From assembly GCA_017644045.1 (NCBI GenBank), contig JAEPMI010000002.1, positions 731,785 to 795,784 of the forward strand: a stretch of DNA of 64,000 nt, given 5' to 3'. The position numbers and the translations under genes were made by a program. Shown here one piece after another: positions 32,693-40,795 of the stretch; position 1 is the first letter of the stretch, and each line of letters opens with the position of its first letter. Source of the DNA: Deltaproteobacteria bacterium (lineage in GTDB: Bacteria; Myxococcota_A; Polyangia; Polyangiales; Houyiibacteriaceae). The notes beneath the pieces are model-generated. The model was not told where the DNA came from. It was given only the letters and a program-made list of their open reading frames with translations, and did no database searches.

Positions 32693-33643
32693 TCAGAGGC
32701 CGAAGTAGAGGCGGGCGCCGGCGCTGAGGACGTAGGTGCTGACCTCGGCTTTGTCGTTGTTGTCGGTGCCGGGGCGGAGGAAGGCGGGCCACTCGAAGCC
32801 GGCGACGAGGTCGAGCATGCTGGCGGTGCCCATCGGGAACGACGCCACGGCTTCGAGGCCGAGGGGAATCGAGATGTGGTCGTTGTCGAAAGGCCCGATG
32901 TGGAGGCCAGTGGTCAGCGCCAGGCCGAGCCAGTCGGCGACGTTGATGACCGGGCGAATCGGAATCCACATGCCGCCCCAGAACTCGTCGTCGAGCCCGC
33001 TCGGAGCGGGGTCGGGCCCGAAGACCATCGAAAAGTAGAGGCCGGTGTCGAGCGCGAAGATCTCTCCGGCGTGGAGTCGAACGGGCACCCCGAAGCGAAG
33101 GGCGAAGTCGGTCAGGGTCGGAATCAACACCGCGATCTCGGCGCCGAGCTCCACCAGGTCGGTGCTCAGGAAGCGGTAGCGGCCGTAGATCGGGATGTCG
33201 CCGAAATCGAGGTCGCCGTCCGCCACCACGAACGAGAGCAGACCCTCGCCGGTGGGGCGCCAGCCACTCGCCGCCGAGCGCCCGGCGAAGATCGCCGAAG
33301 GTCCGATCTTCTCGGTGCCGATGCCGATCTCGAGGTCGTCGGTGATGCCGTAGGCGCCGCCGATCTGGAACGCGAAGACGAAGTCGTGGTCCAGCGCCAG
33401 GTCACGACGGTGGCCGCTGAAGAACGCGGAGAGCCGCAGCGTCCGCGCGGGCATCGTGATCGTGCGCTGCGCGTAGGGCTGAGCGATCCGCTGGCCCACG
33501 GCCTGCCCGCTCGCCGGCTCCGAGTCCTCGCTGGTCGTGCCGCTCTCTGGCGCGACCACCGGCTCGTCGCCGTCCACCTGTGCCCACGCCGGCGCCGCGG
33601 CGAGCAACACCAGCGAAGCGATCGCCCCGGCGCCGAGCCGCAT
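32693..33643 (-). CDS. Outer-membrane barrel-like exported protein
   Basis: A 316-residue protein starting at the ATG at 33643; the signal peptide is cleaved after PAWA at about 21. After a Ser/Glu-rich linker (25-60) it is a run of amphipathic strands (FVFAFQIGGAYGITDDLEIG, GDIPIYGRYRFLSTDLVELG, VNVADWLGLALTTGLHIG) ending YVLSAGARLYFGL. The aromatic-rich strand pattern and hydrophobic last residue indicate a porin-like barrel. Its start codon overlaps the stop of the preceding barrel gene (TGATG at 33643), so the two are translationally coupled and probably made together. Function unknown. Confidence 0.7.
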   Translation of the reverse strand: MRLGAGAIASLVLLAAAPAWAQVDGDEPVVAPESGTTSEDSEPASGQAVGQRIAQPYAQRTITMPARTLRLSAFFSGHRRDLALDHDFVFAFQIGGAYGITDDLEIGIGTEKIGPSAIFAGRSAASGWRPTGEGLLSFVVADGDLDFGDIPIYGRYRFLSTDLVELGAEIAVLIPTLTDFALRFGVPVRLHAGEIFALDTGLYFSMVFGPDPAPSGLDDEFWGGMWIPIRPVINVADWLGLALTTGLHIGPFDNDHISIPLGLEAVASFPMGTASMLDLVAGFEWPAFLRPGTDNNDKAEVSTYVLSAGARLYFGL

Positions 33644-34287
33644 CAGAAGGTCACCGAGACGCCGAAGTTGAGCGCGAACTGGTTGACCCCGAGCCGCACG
33701 TCCCGGTTGCCGAGCACGCCGAAGTCCGCCTCGTCCCACACGCTGTGGTGACGCATGCCCATCTCGAAGACGATGCCGAAGTGCTGGAGCAGCAGCATCG
33801 CGCCGGCCATCAGACCCGTGTTCAAGCCGAACGCCCGGACCTCGTCGCCGAAGGTCTCGTCACCGTCGATGCCGGCCGTGAAGCCGAAGGGGATCAGGCC
33901 GTAGAGCTCGAGGCCCATCGAGCTCGAGAGCTGCAGCTCGTAGAGGACCTTCCCGAAGATGTCCGCGTCGATGAAGAAGAAGCGGTCGTCCACTCCGTCG
34001 GCCTTCGCCGCCACGAACTCGAACATGCCGCCGATGGCGAGCCAGTCGGCCACCTTCCGCTCCACCCGGAGCCCGAAGCCGATGGCCGGATCGAGGTCGA
34101 AGTCGATCTCGTCGGGACCGTCGAGGTCCACGATGTGGGCCTCACAGCAGACGTTCACGCCGAAGAAGCCCGTGATCCGCGTGTCGGAGCTGCGGAAGCG
34201 CTCCACGGACTGGGCCTCGGCGGTCGAGACGCTGGCCAACGACACGAGCGCGAGCGCGCCCGAGAGCAAAACGATCATCCGTTTCAT
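33643..34287 (-). CDS. Outer-membrane barrel-like exported protein
   Basis: A 214-residue protein; the ATG at 34287 begins a normal signal peptide (KRMIVLLSGALALVSLAS, cleavage after AEA at about 25), so the earlier in-frame ATG at 34305 is less likely. Mature strands such as IGFGLRVERKVADWLAIGG, MGLELYGLIPFGFTAGID and the terminal FALNFGVSVTF, with its C-terminal Phe, indicate a small outer-membrane barrel. A CC pair lies early in the mature part (GVNVCCEAH). It is the first gene of a coupled two-barrel operon; no partner enzyme is adjacent. Confidence 0.7.
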   Translation of the reverse strand: MKRMIVLLSGALALVSLASVSTAEAQSVERFRSSDTRITGFFGVNVCCEAHIVDLDGPDEIDFDLDPAIGFGLRVERKVADWLAIGGMFEFVAAKADGVDDRFFFIDADIFGKVLYELQLSSSMGLELYGLIPFGFTAGIDGDETFGDEVRAFGLNTGLMAGAMLLLQHFGIVFEMGMRHHSVWDEADFGVLGNRDVRLGVNQFALNFGVSVTF

Positions 34288-34367
34288 GGCTACGGAGGAT
34301 CGCATGACCGACGCACCGAAAGAAAGAGAACGACGTCCCGCTGGAACCTTGCAGCCTCACCAGAACG

Positions 34368-34406
34368 ACAAAAGCGAAAGCCGGAGCCCCAGGATGGGGC
34401 CCCGGC
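34368..34406 (-). terminator. Rho-independent terminator of the ferritin-like/MopE operon
   Basis: On the minus strand an 11-base stem with one mismatch (GCCGGGGCCCC against GGGGCTCCGGC; + strand 34380-34390 with 34396-34406, loop of five) is followed by a T-rich run TTTCGCTTTTG. It lies about 90 bases beyond the stop of the last operon gene at 34497. Confidence 0.7.
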
Positions 34407-34496
34407 GTTCGCAGGGTGGAATGAACAGGGTTGGATGAGTTGACTTACGTCAGCTCGCACGGGGTGGTTGGGGCCCCGAGACTCGTGGGGTGCAGC

Positions 34497-35393
34497 TCAG
34501 GCGAAGGTGTCGCCCTCGCCCTCACCAGGCAGCAGCACGGGCGCGTCGTCCTCGGCCTCGAGGGCGTCGACGTCCAGCATGCCGTTCATGAACCAGAGGC
34601 ACTCGTCGGCCTCCGCGTCCTCGTCCGCGACGCCGTCGCAGTCGTTGTCGAGGCTGTCGACGCAGTCGAACTCGATCCCCGGGTTCACGAAGGGGTTGGA
34701 GTCGTCGCAGTCGACGTCGATCGTATAGCCGTCACCGTCGGCGTCCGGGATCGGGTTGATGATCGGGCACTCGACGCCGTCATCGATGCCGCCCGAGCAG
34801 TCGTTGTCGAGGCCGTCGTAGCAGATCTCTTCGGCCCCCGGATTCACGTCCGGGTTGGTGTCGTCGCAGTCGATCTCGCCGTCGACCCAGCCCGAGTCGT
34901 AGTAGCCGTCACCGTCCGCATCGACGGCCTCCGGGAAGCAGTTCGTGCACATGTCCGCGAAGCCATCGCAGTTGCGGTCGATGCCCTCACAGCAGTCCTC
35001 GGGTGCGCCGGGGTACGTGTTCGGGTCGGTGTCGTCGCAGTCGTCGCCCTCGACCCAGCCGTCGCCGTCGTTGTCGATGGGGAAGAAGTTGCAGATGATG
35101 TCCGGGTTGCCGTCGTGCCCATCGCAGTCCTGGTCGATGCCATCGGGGCACTCGCCCTCGCTCACGCCCGGGTGGATCGACGGGTCGTCGTCGTTGCAGT
35201 CGACACCGCGGTCGTAGCCGTCACCGTCGAGGTCCGGCAGGTTCGTGTGGCTCTGCGAGCAACCACCGAGCGAGAGCATGACCGCCAGCGCCGTACCGAC
35301 GGCTCCCGCGCTCACCCGCTTGCCGACCGAGGCGCAGGCCGCCTTGGCCACCAACACCGCGCGCCCCAGCGCGCCACTCTTCGTTCCGTGCAT
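34497..35393 (-). CDS. MopE-like metal-binding lipoprotein (second in operon)
   Basis: A 298-residue lipoprotein. The ATG at 35393 has GAGGAG seven bases upstream and is clearly the start. A long basic leader ends LSLGGC with the lipidated Cys at 45. The mature part is five to six copies of the MopE-type putative metal-binding motif: D-x-D-G-D-G-Y, then DCDD-x-(D/N)P-x-x-x-PG, then C-x-D-x-x-D-x-DCDG. The final 40 residues are acidic. In Methylococcus, MopE and its secreted form bind copper; the proteins here share the repeats but not necessarily the copper site. Eleven bases separate it from the paralogue upstream, which has the same leader layout. Confidence 0.8.
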   Translation of the reverse strand: MHGTKSGALGRAVLVAKAACASVGKRVSAGAVGTALAVMLSLGGCSQSHTNLPDLDGDGYDRGVDCNDDDPSIHPGVSEGECPDGIDQDCDGHDGNPDIICNFFPIDNDGDGWVEGDDCDDTDPNTYPGAPEDCCEGIDRNCDGFADMCTNCFPEAVDADGDGYYDSGWVDGEIDCDDTNPDVNPGAEEICYDGLDNDCSGGIDDGVECPIINPIPDADGDGYTIDVDCDDSNPFVNPGIEFDCVDSLDNDCDGVADEDAEADECLWFMNGMLDVDALEAEDDAPVLLPGEGEGDTFA

Positions 35394-35404
35394 CGATAGT
35401 CTCC

Positions 35405-36088
35405 TCAAAGCTCACAAGCGGCGTCTTCGCCGTCACAGTCCTGGTCGACCCCGTCGCCGCAGACCTCGTCCGCGCCGGGGTGAATGGTCGGGTCGGTGTC
35501 GTCGCAGTCCGGCCCGGGCCCGAAGCCCTCGCCGTAGCCGTCACCGTCCTCGTCGTAGAAGCAGTTGCAGGCGATCGGCTCCTCGGGGTCCGGCCCGACC
35601 ACGCCGTCGCAGTTCTGGTCCGGCGTCCCGCGCTCGGGGCAGCAGCCCTCGGCGGGCATGCCCGGGTGGATGTTCGGGTCGCCGTCGTCGCAGTCGACGT
35701 CCGCGGGGTAGCCGTCCATGTCGGCGTCGGGCACCGGGTTGCAGACCCCGATGTCGCCCTCGTCGATCACGGCGTCGCAGTCGTTGTCGATCCCGTCCGG
35801 GCACTCGGTCTCACTCGCGCCGGGATGGACGTTCGGGTCCGTGTCGTCGCAGTCCTCGTCGACCGTCCAGCCGTCACCGTCCTCGTCGACCTGGCCCATG
35901 TCGTTGACCACGGTCATGTCGGGGAATGGATTGACGATCGTCGTGGACTCCGAGCAACCGGACCCGAGCGAGACCACCAGCCCGAGCGCCGTCGTCACCG
36001 CGCCCATCGTGACCTTCCGACTCGTGCCGGCGGTCCCCGCGCGAGCGATCAGCAGGAGCCTCTCCCAGAGGCTCTTCCGCGCAGCCAT
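35405..36088 (-). CDS. MopE-like metal-binding lipoprotein (first in operon)
   Basis: A 227-residue lipoprotein whose ATG at 36088 overlaps the stop of the ferritin-like gene (TGATG). A basic leader (residues 1-44) ends VSLGSGC with the lipidated Cys at 45, the same position as in the next gene. The mature region holds three or more MopE-type repeats (DEDGDGWTVDEDCDDTDP, GIDNDCDAVIDEG, DADMDGYPADVDCDDGDP, DCDDTDPTIHPG, GVDQDCDGED). Cysteine and aspartate content is far above that of neighbouring genes, so multiple metal ions or disulfides are likely. Co-translation with a di-iron ferritin-like protein suggests a shared metal-related task. Confidence 0.8.
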   Translation of the reverse strand: MAARKSLWERLLLIARAGTAGTSRKVTMGAVTTALGLVVSLGSGCSESTTIVNPFPDMTVVNDMGQVDEDGDGWTVDEDCDDTDPNVHPGASETECPDGIDNDCDAVIDEGDIGVCNPVPDADMDGYPADVDCDDGDPNIHPGMPAEGCCPERGTPDQNCDGVVGPDPEEPIACNCFYDEDGDGYGEGFGPGPDCDDTDPTIHPGADEVCGDGVDQDCDGEDAACEL

Positions 36089-36897
36089 CACGCCGCCTCC
36101 AGCTCGGCCCAGATGCCGCTGGCGTCGAGCCCCGCCTTGTCGAAGCCCGGGAGGATCTTGGTCTCCATCGTCTCCGTGAACGCCTGCTCGCGCTCCGCCG
36201 CCGACATGCTCCCGAAGGGGCTGTAGCGGTGCGGCTTGGCCAGCGCCTCGGCGTTCGGCCGGAGCGACGCCGCCACCTGCGGCAGGACCCGCGCGAGGTA
36301 GCCGCGCGCGAACTCGTGGTCCTCGTCGGTGAGCGGCATCGACTCGAGCCACCACCAGCCGAAGCGGCTGTGGAACGACTCGTCGGCGAGCAGCCGGGTC
36401 ATGACCTCGAGGGTGACCGGGTCGGTCGTGTGCTTCCGGACCCCGGCGATCATCGCCACCGAGACGGTCTCGCCGATGCAGAGCGAACCGAGGACCATCT
36501 GGATGGTCCGGCGCTTCAGCGAGAGCTTCTTGTTCGTGCGCACCCAGCTCGGATGCGGCGACTTCTCGCCCCAACCACCGAGCTGCTTCACCACCCGGTC
36601 GCAGAGATCGACGTGGTGCGCCTCGTCGCGGACGACCCGCGTCATCGAGCCGATGACGTCGATGGGTGCTCCGCTCAGGCAGAGCTCGGTCAGCAGCTCG
36701 CTGAAGGCCAGGAGCGACCGCTGCTCGTCGAGCGCGCGGAGGATGAACGAACGACGACCGCGCTCTCTCTCCCGCGGGTCCTCGATGCCCTCGCCGAGGG
36801 CCGCCCACTCGAACTCGCCGACGCGGGTGAACTTCTCGTGGGTCTTGGCGAAAGGCCCCTCGCCCAGGGGTTCGTAGCGCGGAGCTGCGTGTGCCAT
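36088..36897 (-). CDS. Ferritin-like di-iron protein
   Basis: A 269-residue cytoplasmic four-helix protein. The complete di-iron carboxylate set can be read: Glu67, Glu92-x-x-His95 (RDEAHHVD), Glu133 and Glu163-x-x-His166 (DESFHSRF). The ATG at 36897 is chosen because AAGGA lies six bases upstream and the peptide before it lacks structure. There is no signal peptide, so it works inside the cell. The family includes oxygenases, ferroxidases and N-oxygenases, and spacing of ligands does not separate these. It heads an operon with two MopE-like lipoproteins, and a terminator just upstream insulates it from the previous gene. Confidence 0.8.
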   Translation of the reverse strand: MAHAAPRYEPLGEGPFAKTHEKFTRVGEFEWAALGEGIEDPRERERGRRSFILRALDEQRSLLAFSELLTELCLSGAPIDVIGSMTRVVRDEAHHVDLCDRVVKQLGGWGEKSPHPSWVRTNKKLSLKRRTIQMVLGSLCIGETVSVAMIAGVRKHTTDPVTLEVMTRLLADESFHSRFGWWWLESMPLTDEDHEFARGYLARVLPQVAASLRPNAEALAKPHRYSPFGSMSAAEREQAFTETMETKILPGFDKAGLDASGIWAELEAA

Positions 36898-36950
36898 GGA
36901 TTCCTTCCCGTGCATTCCGGGGAAGTCCATGAGCACGTTGCGCGCCAACG

Positions 36951-36976
36951 AAAAAACCCCTGCGATTGCAGGGGTT
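36951..36976 (-). terminator. Rho-independent terminator
   Basis: A perfect nine-base stem AACCCCTGC/GCAGGGGTT (36955-36963 with 36968-36976) with a four-base loop, followed on the minus strand by a run of six T. It ends transcription of the PPC lipoprotein gene before the ferritin-like operon starts. Confidence 0.88.
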
Positions 36977-37060
36977 CAGTCGGTCGAGGCCTCGTGCGGA
37001 CCTCACGTTGGCACAGTCTGCCGCACACCTTGGCACGGACGTGGCACACTCGAGTCCGGG

Positions 37061-37456
37061 TCAGCCGGCCTTCGCGCAGACCACGTGCACCGAGTAGGCG
37101 CCGGTCAGGCCGCTCGTCTTCGAGTTGGCGCTGACCGTGTAGGTGCCGGAGCTCGGCGCGACGACCGTGAGCTGGGAGTTCGTGTTCCCCGCCGCGACGT
37201 CGTCGTTCTGGCCGAGGTCACCGCCGTCCGGGCCCTGGAGCATCAGGTAGGTGTCGAACTCGGTCGACGTCATGTCGATCGTACAGCTGTACCCCTCCTT
37301 GGTGTCGAAGGTGTAGGTGTCCACGAACGAGTTGTCCTGGGGCACGAGGTCATCGCCGCTCTCGAGGCTACCGGTGAAGGTCTCGTCCACGTCTCCGCCG
37401 CAGCCGACCAGGGTCAGCGCCGCGAGAGCTCCGAGGATCGTCGTGATTCGCCGCAT
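37061..37456 (-). CDS. PPC-domain lipoprotein
   Basis: A 131-residue lipoprotein, Cys 19 in LTLVGC. After an acidic spacer, a single pre-peptidase C-terminal (PPC)-like beta domain fills the rest: DTYTFDTKEGYSCTIDMTST, FDTYLMLQGPDGG, LGQNDDVAAGN, and TYTVSANS before the final VHVVCAKAG. The FDTYL-x-L motif and the Asp-rich loop are typical of PPC domains, which occur as adaptors next to secreted proteases. Here the domain stands alone. It is transcribed singly and closed by the strong terminator downstream. Confidence 0.75.
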   Translation of the reverse strand: MRRITTILGALAALTLVGCGGDVDETFTGSLESGDDLVPQDNSFVDTYTFDTKEGYSCTIDMTSTEFDTYLMLQGPDGGDLGQNDDVAAGNTNSQLTVVAPSSGTYTVSANSKTSGLTGAYSVHVVCAKAG

Positions 37457-37532
37457 GTCTGTTTCCTTCCCGCCCCCGTGGGGCGCTGAGCGACAGGGTT
37501 ATCCGAACCCCATCGAGATGACAACCATCCCA

Positions 37533-40016
37533 TCAGTAGGAGAGCCAGCGCTCGGTCCAGGCGACCCGGAAGCCAGCGGTGGTCTGCAGGGAGAAGGCGA
37601 AGGCGCCATCCTGGGCGGGCATGGTGTCGGTCGCCATGATCTGGTCGCGCAGACCGTAGAAGCTCACGTTCAAGGTCAGCGCGAAGGCCGCCGTGAGGTT
37701 GAGCTGCATGTCGAAGAGCGCCTGGATCAGGTGGCGGTTTCGTCCGCCGGGGTTGGTCGCGAAGTAGTCGAGGTTCGCGGTGAGCGTGAGCTTCTTCGTC
37801 CCGCTCTTCATCGCCTGCCACGGGCCGATGTTGAGCTGCGCACCGAAACCGGGCTGTGCGCTCCGCAGATCCGGGTCCGCGACCTCGATCACCTCGAGAC
37901 CGCCGACCAGCCGCGCTTGCACCTTCAGGTGCAGCCGCCACTGCAGACCACCGACGAAGCGGAGGTTCATGAAGCGGTGGTCGCGCTCGTCCGAGCGGCT
38001 GAACTCGGTCCGCACCAGGCCCTCGACCAGCAGGTCGGGCACGTAGAGCTCGTCCTTCTCCGCGCGGAAGCGCCGGTAGAGGCCCGCGCTCCGGTAGGTG
38101 AGCAGGTCCGAACCCTCGTCGAAGCCGGCGCTCTCGGTCGTGCGCGCCATCGAGTAGGTCGCGGTGACCAGGTTCTCCCAGCTCGCGTAGCGGCTGAGCG
38201 CGTTGAGCGCGAGCTGGCTGTTGAGACCGAAGAGCACCTGCGGGCTGTTGGTCAACGGGCCCTCGCCGTACTGGCTCGAGTCGCGCACCGCCGAGCCGGT
38301 GAAGGTCGCGTCCACGTTGATGCGGCCGGTCCACTCGAGGATCTCCCACGGGTCGACGACCGCCTCGCGCGGGTCTTCTTCGTGCGGCTCCTCCAGGAAC
38401 TCCGTCATCGCCGAGCGGAGCGTCACGCCCTCGAGCGGCTCCCATTCGAGGTCCGAGGCCCCGCCGAGCACGTCGCCGTCGCCGCCCTCGGCGAGGAAGC
38501 GCACGCTGACGATCCGGTAGCGCGCGGTCTCGTCGAGCACGCGCCCGTTGACCTTCACCTTCTCGAGCGAGCCGTAGGGGTTGGTGATCTCGAGCCCGAG
38601 CGCCATCAGATCCCGCTCCGACGGATTGCTTCGGGCGAACTGCTTCATCCAGAAGGCCGTCACCTCGGCGACCATGATCGGCTCGTCGTACTGGATGCCG
38701 ATCTGGATGTCGGCGCCGGTCAATCCCTCCGAGTTCGCGGGGCGCCAGCGGTTGTCGATCGCGTAATGGTTCAGGATGGCGACGTCCGCGTTCGCGACCT
38801 GTCGCATCACGCCAGCCGTGAGCCGGACGAGCCCCTCGTCGTCCATCGGGACCGAGTCGCCCGACTCCTCGTCGACCATCGAGAAGCGCCCGCCGGGCAT
38901 CAGCTCGCCGAGCTCCTCGCAGAAGCCGGCGCCCAACGCCTCGACCAGCTCGGGGATCGCCGCGCTCGCCGCCTCGCCGGCGACGATGGGTCGCGCCAGC
39001 ACGTCGTAGGTGTCGTGGATCCGATTGCGGCGCAGGCGCACGTCGCTCGCGCCGCGCGGCGGCGGGGCCACCAGCGCCGGCCGGAAGCTCGCCGGCCGCG
39101 CGAAGAGCAGCTCGGAGCCCGCGTCGCTCGAGAGGATCAGGTCGGGCTTCTCCTCCGATTCGAGGCCGGCGACCGCGCTGAGCGCGCGCGCCGCGGCGCT
39201 CGCGCCTCGACCGCTGTCGATGATCGCCACCACCGTCTCGGCGCCGCGCGCACGCGCCGCGGTCACGGCGAGCCGAATGCTCTCCTTCAACGGCCGTAAG
39301 GTCAGCCCTTGGGCTCGGTCCGGACCGACACGCGCCATCGTCTCCGGCTCGAGGAAGGACAGGACCGCGACCTTGGTCTCCTCGCCGTCGGCGTCACGGA
39401 TCACGTGGGTCGGCAATCCGTTCTCGGCGGTGACCAGCAGCTCGCAGAGCTCCGCGTGCTCGGCGTCGCAGGTGAGGTTCGTCGCGAGCACGGGAATGCC
39501 CGCCGCCTTCAGCGCGCGGAGGCGCGCGAGGAGCAGCGGGCGCGGGTCGCCCAGGTCGGTCTCGCCGAAGGCCAGCGCATGAAAGCCCATCCGGGTCGCG
39601 AGCTGGGCCAACGCCTCGGGGTTCTCGCGCGCGGCGAAGCGCATGACGCCATGTCGCGCGAGGATGCCGCCGGTGTCGATGACGAGCGCGCCCTCCGCGC
39701 GGCGGCGGTAGAGCGACTCGAGGGCCATCGCGGCCTCCATCGGCCGCAGCGTGGTCTCGCCGTTGCACACGGGCGTGACGAGCTCACCGGCGATGCCCGC
39801 GCTCGCGACGATGGCGCCGAGCACGTCGAGCTCGCTCGGCCGGCTCGTACCGCTGGCCGCCGCACCATCGGAGTCCAGGGACTCGCTTGCGGCGGCCTCC
39901 GAGGCGCCGTGGTCGTCCGCCAGCTCGGGGGCGTCCGCCTGTTCCTCGGGCGCTTCGGGTTCCGGTTGGGCGTGGACGGACGTGGCGAAGGCCAGGGTCG
40001 CGAGGAACGCGACCAC
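37533..40016 (-). CDS. 5'-nucleotidase-like protein fused to a putative outer-membrane barrel
   Basis: An 827-residue exported protein. The GTG at 40016 starts a normal signal peptide (VAFLATLAFATSVHAQ). After an acidic low-complexity linker, residues 70-320 follow the calcineurin-like metallophosphatase fold of UshA-type nucleotidases (ALVIDTGGIL, HALAFGETDLGD, IPVLATNLTCD), but the usual GNHEFD is replaced by GETDLGD and other ligands are missing, so activity is doubtful. Residues 350-560 match the 5'-nucleotidase C-terminal domain (ADVAILNHYAIDNRW, FWMKQFARSNPSE). The last 260 residues are amphipathic strands ending TAGFRVAWTERWLSY and look like a membrane barrel. It follows three AIM24 genes on the same strand, 89 bases downstream. 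Confidence 0.7.
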   Translation of the reverse strand: MVAFLATLAFATSVHAQPEPEAPEEQADAPELADDHGASEAAASESLDSDGAAASGTSRPSELDVLGAIVASAGIAGELVTPVCNGETTLRPMEAAMALESLYRRRAEGALVIDTGGILARHGVMRFAARENPEALAQLATRMGFHALAFGETDLGDPRPLLLARLRALKAAGIPVLATNLTCDAEHAELCELLVTAENGLPTHVIRDADGEETKVAVLSFLEPETMARVGPDRAQGLTLRPLKESIRLAVTAARARGAETVVAIIDSGRGASAAARALSAVAGLESEEKPDLILSSDAGSELLFARPASFRPALVAPPPRGASDVRLRRNRIHDTYDVLARPIVAGEAASAAIPELVEALGAGFCEELGELMPGGRFSMVDEESGDSVPMDDEGLVRLTAGVMRQVANADVAILNHYAIDNRWRPANSEGLTGADIQIGIQYDEPIMVAEVTAFWMKQFARSNPSERDLMALGLEITNPYGSLEKVKVNGRVLDETARYRIVSVRFLAEGGDGDVLGGASDLEWEPLEGVTLRSAMTEFLEEPHEEDPREAVVDPWEILEWTGRINVDATFTGSAVRDSSQYGEGPLTNSPQVLFGLNSQLALNALSRYASWENLVTATYSMARTTESAGFDEGSDLLTYRSAGLYRRFRAEKDELYVPDLLVEGLVRTEFSRSDERDHRFMNLRFVGGLQWRLHLKVQARLVGGLEVIEVADPDLRSAQPGFGAQLNIGPWQAMKSGTKKLTLTANLDYFATNPGGRNRHLIQALFDMQLNLTAAFALTLNVSFYGLRDQIMATDTMPAQDGAFAFSLQTTAGFRVAWTERWLSY

Positions 40017-40040
40017 TGGCCTTCGGTACTGACTGAAAAA

Positions 40041-40074
40041 GGGAGAGGGCAAGGGCGAGGGTGAGGGCGAGGGG
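40041..40074 (+). repeat. Six G-tracts with 3-base spacers (quadruplex motif)
   Basis: The plus strand reads GGG six times, each separated by exactly three bases (AGA, CAA, CGA, TGA, CGA), ending GGGG. It is a hexanucleotide array in the leader of the minus-strand nucleotidase-like gene; the G-rich strand is the transcription template and the mRNA carries C-tracts. Confidence 0.8.
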
Positions 40075-40105
40075 TGAAGTGCCGTCGCAACTGCCCGCTT
40101 CGCGG

Positions 40106-40792
40106 TCAGTTGCTCTTGCTCTTCACTCGGCGGAACGGGTGAACGAACGCGGCCAGGCTGCCGGCGTTGCGCGTCGACATCCAGAGACGGCCCTGGCCGT
40201 GGAAACGGCAGACCAGGCCTTCGCCGCTGAAGAAGAGGCTCTTGAGGCCGCCGACCTTCGTGACGTTGTAGTCGAGCCCCGAGGTGAAGCCGACCACGTG
40301 GCTGGTGTCGCAGATGTAGCCCGCCTGTCCGACGTCCACGGCGTGAATGCCGCCGTAGGCCGAGAAGAAGAGCGGGCCCTGGCCGGTGCACTTCAGCAGG
40401 AAGAAGCCGGTGCCGCTGAAGAAGCCCTTGGCGCCGCCCCACTTCGTGTCGAGGGTCACGCTCGGAGCCGCCGCCAGGTAGGCGCCGCTGTTGAGCATGA
40501 CCTCGTAGCTGCCGTCCATGTCGAGGTTCATGACGTCACCCTCGGGACCGGGCGCCAGCCAGAGCTGCTGGTTGGGCGCCGTCGCCGTGAAGGTGTTCTG
40601 GAAGATCGACTCGCCGCCGAGCATCTTGCGCTTGGCCGCGGCGAGGAGACCGCCCTTCATCTCCGTCTTCATCTCGATGCCCGCGTCTCGCGCGACCATG
40701 GCGCTCGACTCGACGACCATCTGCTCACCGGGCTGCTCGAACCCGACGCGCACGACGCCGAAGTCCGGCTTGTCCAACATCTCGTAGCGCAT
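40106..40792 (-). CDS. AIM24-family protein (third of three)
   Basis: A 228-residue protein of the AIM24/TIGR00266 family: SSAMVARDAGIEMKTEMKGG, GGESIFQNTF, GDVMNLDM and a string of short Gly-rich strands (GAKGFFSGTGFFLLKCTGQG, YGGIHAVDVG, FFSGEGLVCRFHGQGRLWM). The fold is a beta-prism of tubby-like or TRAP-like type. No signal peptide. The family is widespread in bacteria and named after a mitochondrial protein needed for inner-membrane architecture; the bacterial function is unknown. Its ATG lies three bases after the stop of the middle copy. The tail is basic (RRVKSKSN). Confidence 0.85.
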   Translation of the reverse strand: MRYEMLDKPDFGVVRVGFEQPGEQMVVESSAMVARDAGIEMKTEMKGGLLAAAKRKMLGGESIFQNTFTATAPNQQLWLAPGPEGDVMNLDMDGSYEVMLNSGAYLAAAPSVTLDTKWGGAKGFFSGTGFFLLKCTGQGPLFFSAYGGIHAVDVGQAGYICDTSHVVGFTSGLDYNVTKVGGLKSLFFSGEGLVCRFHGQGRLWMSTRNAGSLAAFVHPFRRVKSKSN

Positions 40793-40795
40793 GTC

